From: JAHEFT01 sp963766195
Lineage (GTDB): Bacteria; Pseudomonadota; Gammaproteobacteria; Xanthomonadales; SZUA-36
Assembly (NCBI GenBank): GCA_963766195.1
Contig: CAVXYY010000005.1
Span: 372,001-436,000, forward strand
Reading direction: 5' to 3'
Length of the DNA: 64,000 nt
A model generated the notes under the pieces. That model saw nothing but the letters and a program-made list of their open reading frames with translations, did no database searches and had not been told where the DNA came from. Position numbers and translations under genes: made by a program. Below are positions 1 to 8,452 of this stretch, in pieces. How positions within the stretch are numbered: the stretch's first letter is position 1; each line of letters begins with the position of its first letter.

Positions 1-1398
1 CCCGGCCCTCACTCGAACAAATCCAGGCAGAACTGGGCATCCCTGTTCTTGACCAAGCCCTGGTCCGGCGATCTGGACGGGATGATCGAAAGACGCGTCA
101 TCCGGGTTCTGACCATTTATGGCCTGGGTACGTACTTCATAGAAAACGGACAGGAAGCCGGAATCGTCTACGAGTTGTTCAAGATGTTCGAAGACCAGGT
201 TAACCGGGACGCGGGCAAAAAGACGGTGCGGGTACACGTGATTTTCGTACCGGTTTCACGTGATGAGCTGATTCCAGGTCTGCTGGACGGCCGTGGCGAT
301 ATTGCGGCGGCCGGGCTGACCATCACGCCGGAACGCAGCGAACTTGTTGATTTTTCAGATCCGGTATTCAGCGGGATTTCCGAGGTGCTGGTCACCGGGC
401 CATCCGCTCCTGCCGTTTCATCGAAAGAAGATCTGGCAGGTCGGGACCTCTATGTCAGGGCTTCCAGCAGCTATCGTACCAGCCTGGATGCGTTGAACCG
501 CCAGTTCATGGACGAAGGCATTGAACCGCTAAGAATCCAGGACGTTTCTGAAATCCTGGAGGATGACGATATCCTCGAAATGGTGAATGGCGGCTCCCTG
601 GAATGGGCGGTTGTCGATGACTACAAGGCGAGGATTTTTGCTGATGTATTCGAGAACCTGGTCGTACGTGACGATATCGTATTCCGCGCCGGCGGAGAAA
701 TTGGCTACGCTTTTCGCAAAAACAGTCCGCAATTGAAATCCGCAATGAATGAGTTTTTGAAATCGCACAAACAGGGAACGCTGAAAGGGAATATCCTGAT
801 CAATCGCTATCTCAGGGATTTTGATTGGTCGCAGAATGCGCTGGATGCGGAAGATTACCAGCGCTTCGAGGAAGTGGTCGATATTTTTGAAAAGTATGGA
901 GAGGAGTACGGCATCGAATACCTGATGGTCGCCGCCCAGGGTTACCAGGAATCCGGCTTGCGTCAGAGTGCACGCAGCAAACAGGGTGCGATCGGGATCA
1001 TGCAATTATTGCCGAGCACCGCGGCGGACCGGAATGTCGATATACCCGACATATCAAAGGCTGAAGACAACATCCACGCCGGAGTCAAATACCTCGATTT
1101 TATCCGCAACCGCTATTTCAATGACCCCGAAATGGATACCGTCAACAAGACTCTTTTTGCCCTGGCATCCTACAACGCCGGCCCGGCCAGGGTGGCGGAC
1201 CTCAGGCTCAAGGCTGAAAAGCAGGGCTACAACCCCAACCTCTGGTTCGATAACGTGGAAATCATTGCGGCGCGCGAGATCGGCAGCGAAACCGTGCAAT
1301 ACGTCGCCAATATCGTCAAGTACTACGTGGCCTATCGCTTAAGCATCATTCGTGGTCTGCAGAAAAAACAGGCGCTCGAATTTCACGCGAAAGATTAA
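1..1398 (+). CDS. MltF-like membrane-bound lytic transglycosylase, 5' partial
   Basis: Two domains are visible: an N-terminal periplasmic solute-binding (SBP_bac_3-like) domain and, from about base 880, a C-terminal soluble lytic transglycosylase domain with QESG (likely catalytic Glu codon 949-951), GIMQLLPSTA and a later ASYNAGPARV motif. This is the MltF architecture; such enzymes cleave peptidoglycan glycan strands to 1,6-anhydro products in the periplasm. A TTG at 49 could open the frame, but it stays open to base 1 and the residues there run straight into the conserved GDLDGMIERRVIRVL entry of the family. The true start and signal peptide therefore lie upstream of the window. The gene stops 74 bases before the PpiC-like gene and may be transcribed separately. 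The family assignment is firm; the exact MltF orthology is less so. Confidence 0.85.
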   Translation, partial: PGPHSNKSRQNWASLFLTKPWSGDLDGMIERRVIRVLTIYGLGTYFIENGQEAGIVYELFKMFEDQVNRDAGKKTVRVHVIFVPVSRDELIPGLLDGRGDIAAAGLTITPERSELVDFSDPVFSGISEVLVTGPSAPAVSSKEDLAGRDLYVRASSSYRTSLDALNRQFMDEGIEPLRIQDVSEILEDDDILEMVNGGSLEWAVVDDYKARIFADVFENLVVRDDIVFRAGGEIGYAFRKNSPQLKSAMNEFLKSHKQGTLKGNILINRYLRDFDWSQNALDAEDYQRFEEVVDIFEKYGEEYGIEYLMVAAQGYQESGLRQSARSKQGAIGIMQLLPSTAADRNVDIPDISKAEDNIHAGVKYLDFIRNRYFNDPEMDTVNKTLFALASYNAGPARVADLRLKAEKQGYNPNLWFDNVEIIAAREIGSETVQYVANIVKYYVAYRLSIIRGLQKKQALEFHAKD

Positions 1399-1472
1399 AT
1401 CCTGATTTAACACGTTGTGGTGGCGAGCGCCGAAGTTCCGGCGCCGGCATTTTTGATTCGGAGAGTGTGAAC

Positions 1473-2330
1473 ATGTCAAAGTGGTTGAGAGAGCCTCTTA
1501 TCCATTTCCTGTTGCTCGGCGGCCTGATATTTCTCGTCTACAACTCGGTCGCCGGCAAAGGCAGCGCTGCTGATGAAATTTTCATCAGCAAGGGACAGCA
1601 GGAAAACCTGTTGAACACGTTTTCCCGCACCTGGAAAAGACCGCCCACGCCGGGAGAATTCCAGGGCCTGTTGCAGGATTATATCCGGCAGGAGATCGCC
1701 TACCGCGAGAGCAGGAACATGGGCCTGGACCAGGACGACATCGTGATCCGCCGGCGCCTGCGTCAGAAGCTCGAAATGCTGGTGGAGGATGTGGCCGCAC
1801 TGGTGCCGCCCAACGATGAGCAGTTGCAGGCCTACCTGGACGAGCACCGGACCGAGTACATGCTTCAGCCGCAGTTTTCCCTGCGCCAGGTCTACTTCAG
1901 CACCGACCGCCGGGGCCAGGCGGCACAACAGGATGTGCTGACGTTTCTGCAGAACGTTTCGACGGATGATGGGGAAGACCTCTGGCAAGATAATGGTGAT
2001 CCGCTACCCTTGCCGTCCACGCTTCGGGATATGCGCGAGGATGAAATCGCCCGCCTGTTCGGGACGGTTTTTACCGATGGTCTGCAGGGGCTTGAGACCG
2101 GTCGCTGGAGCGGTCCGGTCGAGTCCGGGTATGGCCTGCACGCCGTGATTGTTGACGAACGGATCGCAGGGCGGGTCCCGGAACTGGTCGAGGTTCGTGA
2201 AGAAGTACAGCGTGACTGGATGAGCCGGCAGCGGCGCGAATCCATCGATAATTTGTACGATCGCCTTGCACAGAACTACACCATCGAGGTTGAACCCCTG
2301 GCTGATGTTGAAGGTTCGGGGCAACCATGA
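1473..2330 (+). CDS. PpiC-like peptidyl-prolyl isomerase, membrane-anchored
   Basis: About 285 residues. An N-terminal hydrophobic anchor (LIHFLLLGGLIFLVY) is followed by a helical SurA/PpiC-like N domain and a parvulin-like region from about residue 130, ending in a helical tail. The family assists folding of exported proteins in the periplasm. I chose ATG 1473 because GGAGAG at 1460-1465 lies 7 bases upstream; GTG 1467 is in frame but too close to that site. The stop overlaps the next start by 4 bases (ATGA), so it is translationally coupled to the HupE/UreJ gene. Such PpiC-like proteins often sit beside HupE/UreJ genes, which suggests a shared task in folding or metal supply; that is inference. 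Confidence 0.75.
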   Translation: MSKWLREPLIHFLLLGGLIFLVYNSVAGKGSAADEIFISKGQQENLLNTFSRTWKRPPTPGEFQGLLQDYIRQEIAYRESRNMGLDQDDIVIRRRLRQKLEMLVEDVAALVPPNDEQLQAYLDEHRTEYMLQPQFSLRQVYFSTDRRGQAAQQDVLTFLQNVSTDDGEDLWQDNGDPLPLPSTLRDMREDEIARLFGTVFTDGLQGLETGRWSGPVESGYGLHAVIVDERIAGRVPELVEVREEVQRDWMSRQRRESIDNLYDRLAQNYTIEVEPLADVEGSGQP

Positions 2331-3307
2331 AGCGGTTTATTCTTTCGGTTTTTTTGGTGCTGGTTCTCGCAGGGCTGGCTGAAGCGCATGAAGTCCGTCC
2401 CGCTTACCTGCGTATACATCAATCCGCCGACGAACAATTCGAAGTCCTGTGGAGAGTGCCCGCGCTCGGTGATCTTAGCCTGGGGATCGAGGTGCAAATG
2501 CCGGACAATTGCCGGCAAGCGGACAATCCCCTTACCTGGCAGGAAGATGGCACCCATGTTGAACGATGGAACGTAGTCTGCCCGGGTGGAATCACCGGGC
2601 GACGGGTTGAAATCAGCGGCTTGTCCTCCACGGTAATCGACGCCCTGGCTCGTTTCGAGCGCCTGGATGACACCACGCAGGTCGAAAGGCTGACGCCGGC
2701 CCGGCCCGGTTTCGAATTGACTGATTCCGAATCCATGAGTCAGGTCGCTTCGACCTACATGTTGCTGGGTATCGAGCACATCCTGTTGGGCGTGGATCAC
2801 CTGCTGTTCGTGCTCGCCTTGCTGCTGCTGGTTCCCGGCAAGCGCAAACTTATCTGGACCATCACTGCGTTCACGTTGGCGCACAGCCTGACCCTGGCGG
2901 CAGCCACCATGGGCTGGGTGCACGTGCCTCAAAAGCCGGTGGAAGCCGTCATCGCGCTCAGTATCCTGTTCGTGGCCATGGAGATTGTTCACTGGCGGCA
3001 GGGCCGGCCGGGAATCACCAGGCAATGGCCATGGCTGGTTGCTTTTACGTTCGGGCTTTTGCATGGATTCGGCTTCGCCGGGGCACTGAGTGCAATCGGA
3101 CTGCCGGAAAACGCCATTCCGTTGGCGTTGTTGTTTTTTAACCTGGGGGTTGAAGCGGGACAGCTGGTGTTCATCACCGCCGTGCTCCTGGTCTGGTTTG
3201 TGCTGGGAAGACTCACCTGGCCGCAATGGGCGTGGCGCGTTCCGGTGTATATCATCGGCTCGCTGGCAGCCTTCTGGACGATCGACCGCATCGCCGGATT
3301 TGCTTGA
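2327..3307 (+). CDS. HupE/UreJ family membrane protein
   Basis: 326 residues. A signal peptide (to about residue 20, cleavage near AEA-HE) precedes an exported domain of roughly 130 residues. Then come about six membrane helices containing the HupE-type motif IEHILLGVDHLLF and a second histidine-bearing segment, FGLLHGFGFAG. HupE/UreJ proteins are linked to nickel or cobalt uptake, but this long form with a periplasmic N domain is widespread in bacteria without an obvious hydrogenase or urease, and none is seen here. The start overlaps the PpiC-like stop by 4 bases. Family assignment is good; the substrate is unknown. Confidence 0.8.
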   Translation: MKRFILSVFLVLVLAGLAEAHEVRPAYLRIHQSADEQFEVLWRVPALGDLSLGIEVQMPDNCRQADNPLTWQEDGTHVERWNVVCPGGITGRRVEISGLSSTVIDALARFERLDDTTQVERLTPARPGFELTDSESMSQVASTYMLLGIEHILLGVDHLLFVLALLLLVPGKRKLIWTITAFTLAHSLTLAAATMGWVHVPQKPVEAVIALSILFVAMEIVHWRQGRPGITRQWPWLVAFTFGLLHGFGFAGALSAIGLPENAIPLALLFFNLGVEAGQLVFITAVLLVWFVLGRLTWPQWAWRVPVYIIGSLAAFWTIDRIAGFA

Positions 3308-3363
3308 CGCACCAACACCCACAGTCAAAGATAGGGCGATCTAAATCAGCCAGGAATCCATGC

Positions 3364-4845
3364 ATGACTGACTCCCGAAATCACACGTTCCTCTTAAAAG
3401 CCGCCGGCCTCAGCCTGTTTGTCCTGATGCTCCCGGCGGTCGCACTGGCCTCGACGCAGGGCGCATTGGAGATCACCAACCTGACCGGCCACTGGGCCGG
3501 CATCCTGTCCGTGGTGATATTTATAGCCGCCTACTCGCTGGTGATCGGCGAGGAAGTGCTGCATATGCGCAAGTCCAAGCCGGTGATTGTCGCCGCCGGC
3601 CTGATATGGGTGCTGGTCGCGATCGCTTTCGCCCAGTCTGGTGATTCCGATCTGGTCCATGAGGCATTCGAGCATGATCTGCTGGAGTTCGCCGCACTGT
3701 TCCTGTTCCTGCTGTCTGCGATGACCTACATCAACACGATGGAAGAGCGGGGAATTTTTGATGTTCTGCGGGTTCGCCTGGTCACCCAGGGGTTTTCGCT
3801 GCGCAAGATTTTCTGGATTACCGGCGCACTGGCGTTCCTGATTTCTCCGATTGCCGACAATCTGACCACCGCGATGCTGATGGCCGCAGTTGCGGTTGCG
3901 GTGGGTGGAAGCAATATCCGGTTCATTTCCGTTGCCTGCATCAATATCGTGGTTGCAGCCAACGCGGGCGGCGCCTTCAGCCCGTTCGGCGACATCACCA
4001 CGCTGATGGTCTGGCAAAAAGGCATCGTCCAGTTCCAGGACTTTTTTGCCTTGTTCATCCCGTCACTGGTCAATTGGCTGGTTACCGCCGTGATACTCAG
4101 CTTTGCAGTGGGAAGGGACCAGCCTGAGGCAGTCACCGAAAGAGCTGAGCTCCAGCATGGCGCCTGGGTCGTTGTAGGCCTGTTCATCCTGACCATCACG
4201 ATGGCGGTCTCCTTTCACAATATTCTCCACCTGCCGCCGGTACTCGGCATGATGACCGGACTGGGATTTCTGAAGCTTTTCGGATATTACCTGCAGCAGC
4301 GGGACCTCCGCTTGACGAGCGGGGAGGCGTTCAAAATGTCCGCACCCTCCCCCCTGGGCGTGGAGGCAGTGCATCAAAGTGACCCGGCTCAGAACCGCAT
4401 GGTTTTCGATATCTTCCACAATCTGCAGCGCGCGGAGTGGGACACCCTGATGTTTTTCTACGGAGTGATCATGTGTGTCGGCGGCCTCGGCGCCTTCGGT
4501 TATCTCGCGTTAGGCTCCGGGCTGATGTACGACGGACTGGGCCATACGACCGCCAATGTCATCGTCGGGTTCGCCTCGGCCATTGTGGACAACATCCCGG
4601 TCATGTTCGCCGTGCTGGAGATGAATCCGGAGATGTCGATGGGTCAGTGGCTGCTGGTGACCCTGACCGCCGGCGTGGGCGGATCAATGCTTTCGATCGG
4701 ATCCGCCGCCGGCGTGGCGGTCATGGGTACGGCACGCGGGAAATACACGTTTTTCGGCCACCTGAAGTGGTCCTGGGCTATCGTGCTGGGATATTTCGCG
4801 AGTATTGGAACGCATTTTCTGGTGAACGGTTCATTGTTCCTGTGA
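3364..4845 (+). CDS. nhaD: NhaD-type sodium:proton antiporter
   Basis: About 493 residues and 12 or more hydrophobic segments. The stretch PIADNLTTAMLMAAVAVAVG followed by ANAGGAFSPFGDITTLMVWQ is the conserved NhaD core, and a second DNIPVMFAVLEM repeat lies near the C terminus, as expected for an ion-transporter-superfamily protein with inverted repeats. It exchanges Na+ (or Li+) for H+ across the inner membrane and is common in marine and alkaliphilic gammaproteobacteria. The frame is open further upstream, but ATG 3364 has AGGAA 7 bases ahead (3352-3356), and the protein then begins with a plausible leader. Its stop overlaps the GTG of the next permease. Confidence 0.88.
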   Translation: MTDSRNHTFLLKAAGLSLFVLMLPAVALASTQGALEITNLTGHWAGILSVVIFIAAYSLVIGEEVLHMRKSKPVIVAAGLIWVLVAIAFAQSGDSDLVHEAFEHDLLEFAALFLFLLSAMTYINTMEERGIFDVLRVRLVTQGFSLRKIFWITGALAFLISPIADNLTTAMLMAAVAVAVGGSNIRFISVACINIVVAANAGGAFSPFGDITTLMVWQKGIVQFQDFFALFIPSLVNWLVTAVILSFAVGRDQPEAVTERAELQHGAWVVVGLFILTITMAVSFHNILHLPPVLGMMTGLGFLKLFGYYLQQRDLRLTSGEAFKMSAPSPLGVEAVHQSDPAQNRMVFDIFHNLQRAEWDTLMFFYGVIMCVGGLGAFGYLALGSGLMYDGLGHTTANVIVGFASAIVDNIPVMFAVLEMNPEMSMGQWLLVTLTAGVGGSMLSIGSAAGVAVMGTARGKYTFFGHLKWSWAIVLGYFASIGTHFLVNGSLFL

Positions 4846-6158
4846 GTGATCGCAAGCGCGCGGAACTGACCCAAACCGGGGAATCCGGGCTCAGAAAGGA
4901 AATCAGCCAGCTGGGATTCGGTGCCATTGCGCTCAACGGCACCATCGGCGCCGGCATCTTCGCCCTTCCCGCCATCGCGGTCGCGCGTGCCGGGCTGTTC
5001 AGCCCCTGGTTGTATGTGGCGTGCGGTTTGCTGATCATGGCAATTGTTTTTGTTTTCGCCCGGGTCGCGAGTTACTTCCAGAACACCGGCGGGCCGGTGG
5101 TCTACGCCACCGAGGCATTCGGCCCTTTTGTCGGCTTCCAGACCGGTTGGTTGCTGACGCTTTCCCGGGCTGCAGCCTTCGCGGCCAACTCTCACCTGAT
5201 GGTGACTTACGCCGGCTGGTTCTGGTCCCCGCTAACCGATGGCACCTGGCACACAGTTGCCGTCGGCCTCGTCTGCGTATTGCTGACCGCGATAAACGTG
5301 ATCGGAATCCGCCAGGGTATGCTGGCCATTTTCGCGCTGACCGTACTGAAGTTGCTGCCCCTGGTATTGCTGGTGTTTCTCGGCATCAGCCAGACCAACC
5401 CGGAAATATTTACCTCGGCTGAAATTCCACCCCTGGACTCCATGGGTGAAACCATGCTGATCATTTTCTACGCATTCGTGGGATTCGAGGGCGCCGTTGT
5501 TCCGGCAGGAGAGGCGCGTAATGCCAAGCGCGATATTCCACTGGCCCTGGTGCGAACCATACTGGCCATCACGGTCTTTTACTTCCTGATCCAGGTCGTT
5601 ACGATCTCGGTATTGCCCGGCGCCGAAGGTAGCAAAACGCCGCTGGCCGATGTAGCCGGCATACTGATGGGTACGATGGGTGCTGCCATCCTGACCATGG
5701 GCGCGGTGTTTTCAATCAGCGGGAACAACCTGGCGAGCATGCTTTCGGCGCCCCGGATGCTGTATGCCATGGGCCACCTGGGCAGCCTTCCTTCCTGGTT
5801 TGGTGATGTGCACCCGCGGTTTCACACGCCCGCGAAGTCGATCTACTTTTATGCGCTTTTCGCGCTCGTGCTGGCACTGAGTGGAAGGTTTGTCTGGCTG
5901 GCTGCGATGAGCACGGTCGTTCGCCTGATGGTGTACGTGCTGTGCATCGCCACTCTCCCGGTATTGAATCGTAAACTGGGTGAGTACGAAGGGCAGTTCA
6001 GGCTGCATGGCGGAATGGTCATTCCGGTTGTCGCGCTGGTTGTCAGCATCTGGCTGACTACCCACGCCTCTATGAAATCCTGGGTGGTCACCGGCATATT
6101 CATGCTGTTGGGCAGTGTTTTATACCTGCTGACAAAACGCGGGAAACAGTCTGCGTAG
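4842..6158 (+). CDS. APC-family amino acid permease
   Basis: About 438 residues with 11-12 predicted membrane helices. The entry segment with GTIGAGIFALPAIAV is the conserved first-helix glycine motif of amino acid-polyamine-organocation transporters, and FVGFEGAVVPAGEARN is the typical helix 6 region with PAGE. It probably imports an amino acid; the substrate cannot be read. I took GTG 4842 as the start because it overlaps the nhaD stop (GTGA) and gives a standard-length protein; the frame upstream is open only as an out-of-frame reading of nhaD. The TAG stop lies inside a REP-like palindrome. Confidence 0.82.
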   Translation: MSDRKRAELTQTGESGLRKEISQLGFGAIALNGTIGAGIFALPAIAVARAGLFSPWLYVACGLLIMAIVFVFARVASYFQNTGGPVVYATEAFGPFVGFQTGWLLTLSRAAAFAANSHLMVTYAGWFWSPLTDGTWHTVAVGLVCVLLTAINVIGIRQGMLAIFALTVLKLLPLVLLVFLGISQTNPEIFTSAEIPPLDSMGETMLIIFYAFVGFEGAVVPAGEARNAKRDIPLALVRTILAITVFYFLIQVVTISVLPGAEGSKTPLADVAGILMGTMGAAILTMGAVFSISGNNLASMLSAPRMLYAMGHLGSLPSWFGDVHPRFHTPAKSIYFYALFALVLALSGRFVWLAAMSTVVRLMVYVLCIATLPVLNRKLGEYEGQFRLHGGMVIPVVALVVSIWLTTHASMKSWVVTGIFMLLGSVLYLLTKRGKQSA

Positions 6159-6192
6159 GAGCGATTTCAATCGCGAATGAACTTGCTCCTGC
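6155..6192. repeat. REP-like palindromic element, copy 1
   Basis: Begins GTAGGAGCGATTTCAATCGC and ends in GCTCCTGC, giving an imperfect hairpin. The first 22 bases are identical to the start of the perfect palindrome at 18461. It lies between the convergent APC permease and rquA genes, and the TAG stop of the permease is formed by its first bases. This is the usual setting of REP elements, which can act as bidirectional terminators or mRNA stabilisers. Confidence 0.75.
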
Positions 6193-6205
6193 GTATTCGT
6201 CGGCG

Positions 6206-6973
6206 TTAAACCGTCAGGACAATTTTCTGATACAGCCCGCCGAAGTAAAAATCACTCTTGATTTGTCCGGGTTTGACGCTCTTGGGCATGTATGCCGGTA
6301 GCTCTTCACGCCAGAGGTCCATCGCAAAAGGCTCCAGCAAGCTGAGGATGGGCTTCATCACGTAGCGCATCGGGTTGCTTCGCTTTGGCCCGTGGTAATC
6401 GACGAATATGACTTTCCCACCCGGGCGCGTGACGCGAATGGCTTCTTCGATGGTCTTGCGACGGGCATATTCAGGTTGTTCGTGAAGCAGAAAAAAGACC
6501 ACCGTCTGGTCATAACTCGCGGCCGGAAAGTTCATCGAAGTGGAGTCCTGGTGGTGGACGCCAACGTTCTTATGGCCAGCGATTTTCTCCTTGATGTTTT
6601 CTATCTGGATAGGCGCCACGTCGACGATATCCAGCCGTGAACCGGACTTTCCAAGGTGATTCGCCACCCGGTTGGAAAAATCACCGTAAACGCAGGCAAC
6701 CTGGAGAACCCGGCTTTGCGGTTTGAGCGACATTTCCTGCAGCACCGACTCGGTCAGCCGCTTCATGTTTCCCCACAGGATCAGGTTAACCACCCATTCC
6801 CGTTCAAAGAAATAGAATGACTTCGGATGGAGGTAAGCCCACCAGTAGGTGTCCTGCAGGTATTCCGGGATTTCCGGGGAAGAGACAACGGCCTTTGGCC
6901 GGGATTCCAATGCGGAATACCCACCGACGGCGTAATCAAAACTTTCTGCTACTGCTCTCGAGTCATCGTTCAT
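6206..6973 (-). CDS. rquA: RquA, rhodoquinone biosynthesis methyltransferase-like protein
   Basis: 255 residues with a class I SAM-methyltransferase fold but RquA-specific signatures: IPEYLQDTYWWAYLHPKS, FFEREWVVNLILWGN, LQVACVYGDFS in place of the canonical acidic GxGxG loop, then FFLLHEQPEYARRKTI, VDYHGPKRSNPMRYVMKPI and EPFAMDLWREELP. RquA is the marker and required enzyme for bacterial conversion of ubiquinone to rhodoquinone, the low-potential quinone that feeds electrons to fumarate reductase. The start codon lies 6 bases after the frdD stop, so it is the last gene of the mtr-frd operon; that linkage strongly supports the call. No strong Shine-Dalgarno is seen, so it may depend on coupling to frdD. 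A generic UbiE-like methyltransferase is much less likely. Confidence 0.9.
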   Translation of the reverse strand: MNDDSRAVAESFDYAVGGYSALESRPKAVVSSPEIPEYLQDTYWWAYLHPKSFYFFEREWVVNLILWGNMKRLTESVLQEMSLKPQSRVLQVACVYGDFSNRVANHLGKSGSRLDIVDVAPIQIENIKEKIAGHKNVGVHHQDSTSMNFPAASYDQTVVFFLLHEQPEYARRKTIEEAIRVTRPGGKVIFVDYHGPKRSNPMRYVMKPILSLLEPFAMDLWREELPAYMPKSVKPGQIKSDFYFGGLYQKIVLTV

Positions 6974-6979
6974 CGTTGA

Positions 6980-7321
6980 TCAAATCTTGTATAAATAAAA
7001 AGCCGTCATCACGGTGCCGATCAAGGCCACCAGGTAGACGGCATTAGCAACTGCCTTGTCTAATCTCACCCCGAAATCGTGAAACACGACCCGCAGGCGA
7101 TGTGCAGCATGCCACAAAGAAAGGGAGATTACGATGAACAGACTTGCTTTTCCAATAAAACTTGATGCAAAAGCGTGAATATTTTCATATTGCAGGCCTT
7201 CCGGCACCTTTCCTAATGCCATCAGGAGAAACAAAGTGATCAAGACCGGAAAGATAAATGCGGATACCGTTCCTCCGGCCGCGAACAGCCCCCAGACAAA
7301 TGCTTTTTTTGCTATGGCCAT
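6980..7321 (-). CDS. frdD: Fumarate reductase membrane anchor subunit D
   Basis: 113 residues with three predicted membrane helices, beginning AIAKKAFVWGLFAAGGTVSAFIFP, typical of E. coli-type FrdD. It helps anchor the FrdAB catalytic dimer to the inner membrane and forms the quinol site with FrdC. Reading starts one base after the frdC stop and ends 6 bases before rquA. The E. coli-type C+D anchor carries no heme; no bis-histidine heme b pattern of single-subunit anchors is apparent. Since rquA follows, rhodoquinol is the likely physiological donor (inference). Confidence 0.9.
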   Translation of the reverse strand: MAIAKKAFVWGLFAAGGTVSAFIFPVLITLFLLMALGKVPEGLQYENIHAFASSFIGKASLFIVISLSLWHAAHRLRVVFHDFGVRLDKAVANAVYLVALIGTVMTAFYLYKI

Positions 7322-7322
7322 C

Positions 7323-7718
7323 TCAGATTACTCCAGCAAGCCAGAAAACGAACAGCGAAACTATGGCCCAGGCTGCGTAGTGAGCAATCACAATGTACTG
7401 GTCCGGCAGCTTTTTCTCACCCATTTGAACCGCCATGGCCTTGGGAGCGAGTTTGAACCAGTCGAATGTCATGTAAACCAGGAAATACACCAGTATGACA
7501 GCGTGGAAGACTGCCAGGCCGGGTGATTGCTGTGTTTTCAGAAAAGCACCCCAGTGATCCGCCCCCGCTGCAAGCGCCGCGAGTCCCCAAATGGCCAGAA
7601 AGCTGTACAGCCCTACCAGCAGACAGGTAACTTCCCTCAGCATGTAGCGCTTGTACCGCCCGTTACGCATGTACCAGGTGGTTTTCGAAATGGGACGGAC
7701 ATAAGGCTGGCGGCTCAT
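7323..7718 (-). CDS. frdC: Fumarate reductase membrane anchor subunit C
   Basis: 131 residues, three predicted membrane helices. The N terminus RQPYVRPISKTTWYMRNGRY and the RYMLREVTCLLVGLY segment are the FrdC hallmark, including the Glu of the quinol site region. ATG 7718 overlaps the frdB stop (ATGA) and has a strong GGGAGGAG upstream, so the longer in-frame extension to 7751 is rejected. It works with FrdD to pass electrons from quinol to the FrdB iron-sulfur clusters. Confidence 0.9.
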   Translation of the reverse strand: MSRQPYVRPISKTTWYMRNGRYKRYMLREVTCLLVGLYSFLAIWGLAALAAGADHWGAFLKTQQSPGLAVFHAVILVYFLVYMTFDWFKLAPKAMAVQMGEKKLPDQYIVIAHYAAWAIVSLFVFWLAGVI

Positions 7719-8452
7719 GATTTTGCTCCTCCCAGTTTTTGTTTCCACCACTCTTTGGCACCGTCAATTTTCATTTGCTGGACCGCGGCGGCAGGGTCGA
7801 CGCTCTTGGGGCAAACCTCGGAACAGGCGCCGACAAAAGAGCACTCCCAGACCCCGTCGTGGTCAGCCAGCAGGTTCAGGCGCTCGGACTTGCCCTGGTC
7901 ACGCGAGTCGATGTTGTAACGGTGCGCCAGCGCAAGCACGGCGGGGCCGATGAACGATGAATCCAGGGCGTACTGGGGGCAGGCTGCGTAGCAACACATG
8001 CAATTGACGCACATCGTGTACTGCTTGAACTTGTACAACGCCGCGCGAGACTGGATAAACTCCTGGTCCTGGGGCGGCGGGTCTTTGCGAATGATGAAAG
8101 GCTTGGCCATCCGCAGTTTTTCCATCACATCGTCCAGCACCACGACCAGGTCGCGTTCGATCGGGAAATTTGCCAACGGTTCGATGCGCACGTGGTCGGG
8201 CAGGTCGCGGATGAAGGTCTTGCAGGTCAGGCTGGGCTCACCGTTGACCATCATGCCGCAGCTGCCACAGACCATCATGTGGCAGGACCAGCGGTAGGCC
8301 AGCGTCGTGTCGATATTTTCCTTGACGTAATTAAGTGCGTCCAGAATGGCCCAGTCATCGACGCACGGTACCGAATACTTCTGGAAACGTGGTTGTTCGT
8401 CCCGCTCGGGATCATAACGCATCACTTCCAGTTCCATCTGCCGCATGCTCAT
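7715..8452 (-). CDS. frdB: Fumarate reductase iron-sulfur subunit B
   Basis: 245 residues. An N-terminal plant-type ferredoxin domain holds the [2Fe-2S] cysteines in SCHMMVCGSCGMMVNG plus a later Cys. The C-terminal domain has CVNCMCCYAACP and CSFVGACSEVCPK, the ligands for the [4Fe-4S] and [3Fe-4S] clusters. It carries electrons from the FrdCD quinol site to the FAD in FrdA. Start and stop both overlap neighbours by 4 bases (frdA upstream, frdC downstream), so the frd genes are translationally coupled. FrdB rather than SdhB is supported by the FrdC/FrdD partners. Confidence 0.92.
   Translation of the reverse strand: MSMRQMELEVMRYDPERDEQPRFQKYSVPCVDDWAILDALNYVKENIDTTLAYRWSCHMMVCGSCGMMVNGEPSLTCKTFIRDLPDHVRIEPLANFPIERDLVVVLDDVMEKLRMAKPFIIRKDPPPQDQEFIQSRAALYKFKQYTMCVNCMCCYAACPQYALDSSFIGPAVLALAHRYNIDSRDQGKSERLNLLADHDGVWECSFVGACSEVCPKSVDPAAAVQQMKIDGAKEWWKQKLGGAKS

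Noticed and set aside
2276..3328. 350-codon minus-strand reading opposite the HupE/UreJ gene
   Set aside because: Gln/His/Arg-rich antisense reading of a membrane protein gene.
6206..6973. Generic UbiE-like methyltransferase
   Set aside because: The SAM loop is replaced by LQVACVYGDFS and several RquA-specific segments are present, next to frdABCD.
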